DNA of 15,160 bases from Myxococcales bacterium (lineage in GTDB: Bacteria; Myxococcota; Myxococcia; Myxococcales; Myxococcaceae): NCBI GenBank assembly GCA_003153055.1, contig PMBV01000069.1:1-15160 (forward strand), in the 5' to 3' direction. Positions within the stretch are counted from its first letter, which is position 1. Each line of letters starts with the position of its first letter. This document shows positions 1-4,329 of this stretch, piece by piece. A program made the translations under genes and the position numbers. Under the pieces are notes generated by a model. It was not told the origin of the DNA. It did not search any database and saw only the letters and a program-made list of their open reading frames with translations.

Positions 1-413
1 ACCTCGGCCACGCGCTCGGCGCCCTTGGCGATGACGATGAAGTTCACGATGACGAGAATGACGAAGATGATGCCGCCGACCACGAAGTTGCCCCGGGCGA
101 CGAAGTTGCCGAACGCGTAGACCACCTCGCCGGCATCACCGGTCGACAAGATGAGGCGCGTGGTCGAGACGGTCAGCGCGAGGCGATAGACGGTGGTGAT
201 GAGCAGCAGCGTGGGGAAGACGCTGATGTTGAGCGCCCTGGGAATATAGAGCGACGTCAACAAGATGATGACCGACAACCCGATGTTGACGGTCAGCAGC
301 AGGTCCAGAAGGAGCGTCGGCAGCGGTATGATCATCATCGCCACGATCGCGATGACGACCAGCGCAAGGACGATGTCCGAGTACTTGTTGAGGAAGCCGT
401 TGCCGGAAGCCAT
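1..413 (-). CDS. sctV: SctV export-gate protein (FlhA/FHIPEP family), N-terminal part, cut by window edge
   Basis: Only the first 137 codons are present. The gene runs off the left edge. In family terms SctV is the large inner-membrane export-gate protein that forms a nonameric cytoplasmic ring, docks chaperone-substrate complexes and uses the proton motive force. The visible part starts MASGNGFLNKYSDIVLA, then has hydrophobic segments at about residues 13-30, 35-56, 64-78 and 110-129. The conserved stretch YRLALTVSTTRLIL (76-89) is typical of FlhA/SctV. The sequence stops at GAERVAE, just where the family's highly conserved ARF...PGKQM loop should begin. The ATG at 413 is the only plausible start, because an in-frame TAG lies five codons upstream. 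I see no clear Shine-Dalgarno site before it. It is the last gene of the group and lies 62 bp downstream of the 89-residue gene. The identity is secure; whether the gene is intact cannot be seen. Confidence 0.95.
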   Translation of the reverse strand, partial: MASGNGFLNKYSDIVLALVVIAIVAMMIIPLPTLLLDLLLTVNIGLSVIILLTSLYIPRALNISVFPTLLLITTVYRLALTVSTTRLILSTGDAGEVVYAFGNFVARGNFVVGGIIFVILVIVNFIVIAKGAERVAE

Positions 414-475
414 CGGGAGCGGAAGCTACCGCAAGTCAGCCGATGGATTCAGAAACCTTGAACGCGAACCCACTG

Positions 476-745
476 TCACTTCCAGGGGTCGTTGTCGGCC
501 GCACGGTCTTTGCGAGCCTTCTCGGCCATGTCGAACATCTTCTGGAAGATCATGTTGTCGACGTTCTTCTTGTCCTCCTCGGCGCTGGTGCCAGTGGTCG
601 TGCCACTGCTGCCCGTGGTCTCGAAGGTGTCATTCTGGAAGAGGCTCAGACGAGCAGGCACGGCCGTGGTGGTCGCGGCTTTGGTGCTCGCCGTCGTCAC
701 CGAAGGAATGAAAACTGAGCCCGGTCCAACTCCGTTGATCGCCAT
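476..745 (-). CDS. Small Ser/Thr-rich protein, probable T3SS-secreted component (89 aa)
   Basis: I do not recognise this as a named family. The N-terminal half (residues 1-52) is rich in Thr, Ser, Gly and Ala with no predicted secondary structure, as in N-terminal type III export signals. Low-complexity runs such as TTGSSGTTTGTS resemble those in the 492-residue protein upstream. The C-terminal part (about 55-83, NVDNMIFQKMFDMAEKARKD) is a likely amphipathic helix. There is no Cys, no signal peptide and no membrane segment. The start is well supported: the ATG at 745 has AAGGAG seven bases upstream, the best ribosome site in the left half of the window. It sits between a SycD-like chaperone gene and sctV. 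A small secreted subunit (substrate, rod/needle or translocator accessory) is therefore my inference; a regulator is the main alternative. Confidence 0.7.
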   Translation of the reverse strand: MAINGVGPGSVFIPSVTTASTKAATTTAVPARLSLFQNDTFETTGSSGTTTGTSAEEDKKNVDNMIFQKMFDMAEKARKDRAADNDPWK

Positions 746-794
746 GTCGTCTCTCCTTGTTTCAATTATCGGTCAAGGCCGAGTCGGAGTTGCT

Positions 795-1352
795 TCACTT
801 CTTCTTCGCCGGAGCCGGGCTGGCCTTGGCGCTGCTTTTCTGAGCTGATTCGATGGTCTCGAGCGCGGCCGCGGCGAGGACCTTGGCGCGCATCGTGAGG
901 GGGTCCTTCGCCTTGGGGTCGAGCTCGACCGCCTTCATGAAGTCCTGAGCGGCCTCGAGCACGTTGCCCTGGCGAAGCTGAACCTCTCCGCGATTGACGA
1001 AGGCGGCGAGCTCCTTGGGGTTTGCCTGAATTGAGAGGTCGAGGTACCGCTTGGCCTGTTCCAGGTCGTCTTCTGCGAGGAACACCGCTCCGAGCGCGGT
1101 GAGAAAGTACGATTCCTTGGGGTCGAGGGTCACCAGCCCCTGGAAAACCATCTTCGCTTCGCCGTACCGCCCCTGCTCGTACATTCTGAAGCCGATCATG
1201 GCCATCTGCAGCATCTCCGGGCCGGAGATCGCCGTCAGTTGCTGGAGGGTCAACTCGCCGTTGAGCCACTTCTCGACCCGCTCCGGAGTGTAGAGAATCT
1301 TCTCGTACTCCGGCGTGACCTCTGGCTTGTTGGTCTTCTTTTCGTTGGCCAT
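795..1352 (-). CDS. SycD/LcrH-like TPR chaperone, second copy (185 aa)
   Basis: This is a cytoplasmic tetratricopeptide protein of the class II T3SS chaperone type, which binds hydrophobic translocators and keeps them soluble until export. Three TPR units are visible at about residues 46-78 (MAMIGFRMYEQGRYGEAKMV), 81-112 and 115-146, preceded by a helical N-terminus as in SycD/IpgC. The segment GRYGEAKMVFQGLVTLDP matches the typical first TPR of that family. A Lys/Ala/Ser/Pro-rich tail (170-185) is extra. I chose the ATG at 1352 because AAGGGAGAAGG lies directly upstream. A TTG 12 codons further upstream (1388) keeps the frame open but has no ribosome site. It is clearly related to the other TPR gene at 3063-3518, and the two flank the 492-residue putative secreted protein. 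Substrate choice is inferred from position only. Confidence 0.85.
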   Translation of the reverse strand: MANEKKTNKPEVTPEYEKILYTPERVEKWLNGELTLQQLTAISGPEMLQMAMIGFRMYEQGRYGEAKMVFQGLVTLDPKESYFLTALGAVFLAEDDLEQAKRYLDLSIQANPKELAAFVNRGEVQLRQGNVLEAAQDFMKAVELDPKAKDPLTMRAKVLAAAALETIESAQKSSAKASPAPAKKK

Positions 1353-1354
1353 TG

Positions 1355-1365
1355 CCTTCTCCCTT
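1355..1365 (-). promoter_or_regulatory. Ribosome binding site fixing the start of the TPR chaperone
   Basis: On the minus strand this reads AAGGGAGAAGG, two overlapping purine-rich Shine-Dalgarno matches ending two bases before the ATG at 1352. It decides in favour of that ATG over the TTG at 1388. Confidence 0.6.
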
Positions 1366-1368
1366 GGG

Positions 1369-1387
1369 TGCGACTCTATGTGTCGCA
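1369..1387 (-). promoter_or_regulatory. Inverted repeat just upstream of the chaperone ribosome site
   Basis: The arms TGCGAC (1369-1374) and GTCGCA (1382-1387) are perfect complements separated by seven bases. On the minus strand the dyad lies just upstream of the ribosome site of the TPR chaperone, downstream of the terminator at 1399-1433. It could be a DNA operator or a 5'-leader hairpin. Six-base arms in GC-rich DNA can also arise by chance. Confidence 0.35.
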
Positions 1388-1398
1388 ATGAGCACCCA

Positions 1399-1433
1399 CA
1401 AAGGCAAAACGCCCGGCGGAAAGGGCCGAGCGT
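1399..1433 (-). terminator. Intrinsic (rho-independent) terminator after the secreted-protein gene
   Basis: Read on the minus strand, the arms ACGCTCGGC (1433-1425) and GCCGGGCGT (1417-1409) form a 9-bp stem with one G-U pair and a 7-base loop. It is followed at once by TTTGCCTTTG (1408-1399). It starts 31 bases after the stop codon of the 492-residue gene and lies before the chaperone start at 1352. It would end or attenuate transcription between the secreted-protein gene and the chaperone-sctV group. The U-tract is interrupted, so partial read-through is likely. Confidence 0.6.
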
Positions 1434-1464
1434 CTTGCTCTTCGTGGGGTGAAACCGACCACGG

Positions 1465-2943
1465 TTACTTCAGGTTCCCGATGACGGCCATCGCCATCTC
1501 GTTCATCTTCTTCATCATGTTCGAGATGAAGGAGAGGATTTCCTGCGCGTGCTGAAGCTCCATCTGGGCCTTCATCATGGCCTTCTGGTTGGGGTCTTGG
1601 ATCTTGTCCAGCATCCCCTGCTCCTGCGCGGTCACCTGGCCGTTCGCGCCGGCGAGGCCCGTGTTGACGATGTCCATCATGCTTCCGCCGCCGCCGACTC
1701 TGGAGGGAGTGGTGCTGACCGGCGTTGAGACCGAAGGCGTTCCTGATGAGTACGAAGCCGGGGTCGTTCCTGTCGCGTACGAAGTGGGGCTCGACGCAGG
1801 GCTCGCAGACGTGGTGCTCCCCGAACCCAGGCCGCCGCTCTGCAAGGTCTGGAGAAGCTGGTTCAGGTCCATCGGGGCCGCTCCCGTGGTACCCGTCGAG
1901 CCGCCGCCGAGGAGCTGCTTGAGCAGGGTGACGAGCTGGTTCAGCACGTCGCCAGAGCCGGTGGTGGTCGTGGTGGCCGGCGGCGGGCTGGCGGCGGTAC
2001 CCGCGGTCCCTGTCGAGCCACCAGCGAGGAGCTGCTTCAGCATGGTGACGATCTGGTTCAGCATGTCGCCGGTGTTATTGCTGGCTGGCGGGTTGACGCC
2101 GGTGTTGCCGGTCGTCGAGGTGCTCCCGCCATTCACCTGCTTGAACACCTGCTCCAGCGCTGCGCGGAGCTTGGGGTCGGCGATCTGGTTGAGCACCTGC
2201 TGCTGCTGCGTGGTCAGGGAGCCCGTGCCCGCGGGCATCGAGCGAGCGGCGGCCTGGAGATCGGTGCGGCCGATCTTCCCGTCGACCTTGCCCTCGCCAC
2301 CCGCCACGTCGAGCTTGTTCATCGCCGCGGGGTTGTTGAGGAGGAACTGGATCGCGTCCTTGAGCTCCTTGGGCAGGTCGGGGTTGTTGAGTGCCGCCTG
2401 GAGATCAGCCTTTCCGACGAGACCGTCTTGGGAGCCAACGCCAGCGGCGGTGTCGAGCAGCCCGAAGTTCTTGCTGAGGCTGTCGACGGCCGACTTGAAC
2501 TTGGCGTCGAAGCCCTCCTGCGTAGAACCCTGGGGCAGGAGCTTGCCAAGGACGTCGGCGATCTTGCTGAACTCACCCTGGAGATCGCGGCCCGACAGCG
2601 GCCCGATCACCGGCGACTGCCCATTCTCGAGCGGACGGGCGGTCAACTTGCTGGTGGTATCGCCGAGGAGCTTCTCGAGGCTGCCCAGACCGGCCTGCGC
2701 CAGACCTTGGAGCGCCTCAGCGCCGGGGCCCAAGAGCCGTTTCGTCAGGTCGCCAAGGCCCGGGAGGTTCGCCAGGTTGGTGGTGAGGTCGAGTGCGGCC
2801 TTCCCCAGGCCCTCGAACCCCGAACCAATGGTGAGGGCCCCCTGGGCCACGGTCTTGAGGGCGGTGATCGCCTGATCCAGGATTGGCTTGGGAACGATCG
2901 CACTCACCAGCGAGCTACCCAACTTGCCGAGATTCAAACCCAT
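1465..2943 (-). CDS. Putative secreted harpin/HrpF-NolX-like translocator with needle-like C-terminus (492 aa)
   Basis: This is most likely the main exported protein of the cluster. It has no Cys, no Trp and no signal peptide, as in harpins. Order of parts: a Gly/Leu-rich amphipathic N-terminus (1-100); two 48-residue repeats at 164-231, each with a D-x-A-x(7)-D-G-x(5)-D-L motif (DTAAGVGSQDGLVGKADL and DVAGGEGKVDGKIGRTDL) that recalls the calcium-loop-like repeats of HrpF/NolX translocators; a Gln-rich helix with NQIADP (245-270); Thr/Gly-rich linkers with two 39-residue repeats (from 293 and 332) carrying LNQ(I/L)VT(M/L)LKQLL, then LNQLLQTLQSGG (360-371), harpin-like; and a helical C-terminus (448-492) ending MAVIGNLK, like the end of PrgI-type needle subunits. 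The ATG at 2943 has AGAGGAA upstream. It lies between two SycD-like chaperone genes, which fits a translocator. Family resemblance is from memory and by eye; an effector or surface filament is possible. Confidence 0.75.
   Translation of the reverse strand: MGLNLGKLGSSLVSAIVPKPILDQAITALKTVAQGALTIGSGFEGLGKAALDLTTNLANLPGLGDLTKRLLGPGAEALQGLAQAGLGSLEKLLGDTTSKLTARPLENGQSPVIGPLSGRDLQGEFSKIADVLGKLLPQGSTQEGFDAKFKSAVDSLSKNFGLLDTAAGVGSQDGLVGKADLQAALNNPDLPKELKDAIQFLLNNPAAMNKLDVAGGEGKVDGKIGRTDLQAAARSMPAGTGSLTTQQQQVLNQIADPKLRAALEQVFKQVNGGSTSTTGNTGVNPPASNNTGDMLNQIVTMLKQLLAGGSTGTAGTAASPPPATTTTTGSGDVLNQLVTLLKQLLGGGSTGTTGAAPMDLNQLLQTLQSGGLGSGSTTSASPASSPTSYATGTTPASYSSGTPSVSTPVSTTPSRVGGGGSMMDIVNTGLAGANGQVTAQEQGMLDKIQDPNQKAMMKAQMELQHAQEILSFISNMMKKMNEMAMAVIGNLK
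1888..2067 (-). repeat. Two in-frame 39-residue (117-bp) tandem repeats in the secreted-protein gene
   Basis: Residues 293-331 and 332-352 onward repeat with a 39-codon offset: DMLNQIVTMLKQLLAGGSTG against DVLNQLVTLLKQLLGGGSTG. The second unit is shortened after TGTTGAAP and is followed by a degenerate third copy, MDLNQLLQTLQSGG. DNA similarity between units is also high (the segment starting at 1895 against that at 2012). Such units invite slippage and length variation between strains. Confidence 0.8.
2251..2454 (-). repeat. Two diverged 48-residue repeats with HrpF/NolX-like DG-DL motifs
   Basis: Residues 164-181 and 212-229 share the spacing D, A, G, DG, DL at an exact 48-residue period. 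The linker between them (QAALNNPDLPKELKDAIQFL) is helical. Positions resemble the second half of a calcium-binding loop (Asp-Gly at positions 5-6, aliphatic at 8, Asp at 12), but the first ligand positions are not acidic in the first repeat. Calcium binding is therefore uncertain. Confidence 0.65.
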
Positions 2944-2966
2944 GGTATTCCTCTTCTTTCGTTGCT

Positions 2967-2991
2967 TGCCGGAGAACCATTCTCCGTGGCA
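2967..2991 (-). promoter_or_regulatory. Dyad upstream of the secreted-protein gene
   Basis: Inner arms GGAGAA (2971-2976) and TTCTCC (2980-2985) around CCA are extended by outer arms TGCC (2967-2970) and GGCA (2988-2991) with a two-base bulge, giving ten base pairs in all. It lies 24-48 bases before the ATG at 2943, upstream of the ribosome site. No T-run follows on the minus strand, so it is not a classic terminator. An operator or a leader hairpin that stabilises or gates the mRNA is possible. I found no convincing -35/-10 or -24/-12 promoter in this 119-bp gap. Confidence 0.4.
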
Positions 2992-3062
2992 CCTACATGG
3001 TTATCGTCGGGCGGAGGTCGAGGTTGCGTGACCGCTTACTTTTTTCACCGAATTCGACGAGG

Positions 3063-3518
3063 TCAGCGGCGCCCGAGAGAGCTCAGGAGCGCCTTCACCT
3101 TCTGCTGGAGCGGGCCCTCTGACTCGATGAGCCGGGCCGCCTTTCGCAGGTCGTCTTGGGCCCCCGCGCGGTCACCCTGTGCCAGCTTGACCTCGGCCCG
3201 ACCGACGAAGGACTCGGGGTCTTGCGGCGCCACCTTGAGCGCCACATCGTAGGCCGCGAGGGCTCCAGCCGGGTTTCCCGAGGCCATCTCGACCACGGCG
3301 AGCGCCCGCGCGAAGTAGGCGTCGAGCGGGTTCACCGCGTAGAGGCCTTGGAACACCGTGCGCGCCTCCTCGAGCTTGCCCTGGTAGTAGTAGAAGTAGC
3401 CCATGCGGGCGATGGAGTAGAGTTCCTCGTCGGAGTACCCGCGCACGTCCTTGAGGGTGGTGCGCCCGTCAGCCCACCGCTGGAGTCGCTGGGCGAGGGC
3501 GGCATCGTTCTCGGCCAT
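3063..3518 (-). CDS. SycD/LcrH-like TPR chaperone, first copy (151 aa)
   Basis: This is a small cytoplasmic TPR protein of class II T3SS chaperone size. Three TPR units lie at about residues 31-64 (ARMGYFYYYQGKLEEARTVF), 65-98 and 103-131. The first unit, with FQGLYAVNPLDAYFARALA after it, matches the SycD/IpgC pattern closely. In that family the concave TPR face holds an N-terminal segment of a translocator. The ATG at 3518 lies two bases after the stop of the upstream gene, with GAGGTG in that gene's end, so translation is probably coupled. It directly precedes the 492-residue putative secreted protein (119 bp away), its most likely client. It resembles the 185-residue TPR protein at 795-1352, without the basic tail. 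Chaperone function is inferred from fold and context. Confidence 0.85.
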   Translation of the reverse strand: MAENDAALAQRLQRWADGRTTLKDVRGYSDEELYSIARMGYFYYYQGKLEEARTVFQGLYAVNPLDAYFARALAVVEMASGNPAGALAAYDVALKVAPQDPESFVGRAEVKLAQGDRAGAQDDLRKAARLIESEGPLQQKVKALLSSLGRR

Positions 3519-3520
3519 CG

Positions 3521-4000
3521 TCAGACCACCTCGCTCGACGTCTCTTCTCGTCGGCGGCGCTCGATCTCGGACACCGCGTCGCTCACCTTCGCCACCAGCT
3601 GGAGCATCTGTGCCTCGCGCTGGAGCCAGGCCTTGAGCCGCTCGACCCGCTCGGGAGACGCCTTGATGGATGCGAGGCCTCGATCCAGCGCGTCCCTGGC
3701 ATCGGCGTCGAGGCGCTCGGCGGCTCGAGAGAGAACCGGGCGATCGACGAAGCCCTCGACGTCGGCGTCGTGGCCCCGCGGGGGCACCGGCATCGGCAGG
3801 CGGAGCTCCTCGGCCGAGTGGGCCGGCCCGATGAAGTCGAGCAGCGCGGCCGAGGCGAGGGCGGGGTTCTTCGGGTCACCCTTCTTCTTGGCGCTCTTCT
3901 TGTCGAGTTGAGCCCGGTCGACGAGCTTCTCACGAACGCTCCTCGGCCCTCCCCAGGGCCACATCGGAGCAGACGGCGGTAATCCAATCTTCGGGGCCAT
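3521..4000 (-). CDS. Unrecognised T3SS-cluster protein (159 aa)
   Basis: I do not recognise this family. The N-terminus (1-50) is Pro/Lys-rich and probably disordered, with SVREKLVDRAQLDKKSAKKK. The middle carries LLDFIGPAHSAEELRLPMPV. The C-terminal half (about 95-155) is predicted to be helical, with many charged residues (DARDALDRGLASIKASPERV, then a run to EIERRRREE) and coiled-coil character near the end. No Cys, membrane segment or signal peptide is visible. The ATG at 4000 has AGAGGA four bases upstream. The stop is two bases from the start of the TPR chaperone, and the gene is 21 bp after the free SctU-tail gene, so it belongs to the operon. A gatekeeper/export regulator, a chaperone or a substrate are all possible. 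I cannot choose between them. Confidence 0.7.
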   Translation of the reverse strand: MAPKIGLPPSAPMWPWGGPRSVREKLVDRAQLDKKSAKKKGDPKNPALASAALLDFIGPAHSAEELRLPMPVPPRGHDADVEGFVDRPVLSRAAERLDADARDALDRGLASIKASPERVERLKAWLQREAQMLQLVAKVSDAVSEIERRRREETSSEVV

Positions 4001-4021
4001 GATTCCTCTGGTCCAAACGCG

Positions 4022-4294
4022 CTACTTCTTCAGCTGTTCCTGCTGGAGCGCAAAAACGAAGTTCAACACCTCGGCCACCGCGTCGTACAGCTCCTCGGGG
4101 ATCTCCTGCCCGACCTCCACCCGGTACAGCGCCCCCGCCAGGGTGGTGTTCTTCATCACGGGCACGTTGTACTGCTTGGCGAGCTCCTTGATCTTCTCGG
4201 CCCTGAGCCGGAGCCCCTTGGCCACCACTCGCGGAGCGTCGTCTTTCTCGCGGTCGTACTTCAACGCGATGGCCATGTCGGGGTCTTCACTCAC
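4022..4294 (-). CDS. Free-standing SctU/FlhB cytoplasmic-tail paralogue (FhlB/FlhX-like, 90 aa)
   Basis: This is the cytoplasmic C-terminal domain of the SctU/FlhB family on its own. It has no membrane part, and the NPxH self-cleavage site is replaced by a natural N-terminus just after where that site would be (SEDPDMAIALKYDREKDDAP). By eye it is about two thirds identical to residues 271-350 of the SctU encoded immediately upstream, sharing APRVVAKG, EIPEELYDAVAEVLNFV and more. In flagellar systems, FlhB-tail-only proteins (FhlB, YlqH, FlhX) are known and can partly replace the cleaved FlhB tail. A role in substrate-specificity switching is therefore a reasonable inference. The GTG at 4294 is taken as the start; an ATG at 4276 would remove six residues. 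Neither has a strong ribosome site. The gene begins 35 bp after the sctU stop. Confidence 0.88.
   Translation of the reverse strand: MSEDPDMAIALKYDREKDDAPRVVAKGLRLRAEKIKELAKQYNVPVMKNTTLAGALYRVEVGQEIPEELYDAVAEVLNFVFALQQEQLKK
4056..4107 (-). repeat. Direct repeat copy A, in the SctU-tail paralogue
   Basis: This 52-bp segment matches 4361-4412 at all but one base. The last 41 bases (4067-4107) are identical to 4372-4412. Both code for the stretch around EIPEELYDAVAEVLNFV. Such identity over a gene pair that differs elsewhere suggests recent duplication or gene conversion. Confidence 0.9.
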
Positions 4295-4329
4295 CGTCGT
4301 CGAACCCTAGCATGCTCGAGGCCTCGGGC

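Noticed and set aside
1353..1388. Upstream TTG start adding 12 residues to the second TPR chaperone
   Set aside because: There is no ribosome site before the TTG, and the region contains the inverted repeat and the strong ribosome site for the ATG at 1352.
1577..2875. Long plus-strand open frame opposite the secreted-protein gene
   Set aside because: It is the mirror of a real minus-strand gene in GC-rich DNA. The translation is Pro/Ser/Arg-rich without motifs, while the minus strand gives ordered repeats, a ribosome site and context.
2987..3005. TGGCAC on the plus strand as a sigma-54 promoter
   Set aside because: The -12 half (TTGCA-like with GC) is missing at the required spacing, and no plus-strand gene follows.
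4294..4318. Eight-codon leader reading frame (ATG CTA GGG ... TGA) between sctU and the tail paralogue
   Set aside because: It is very short, has no ribosome site and no amino-acid bias typical of attenuators. Chance is sufficient.
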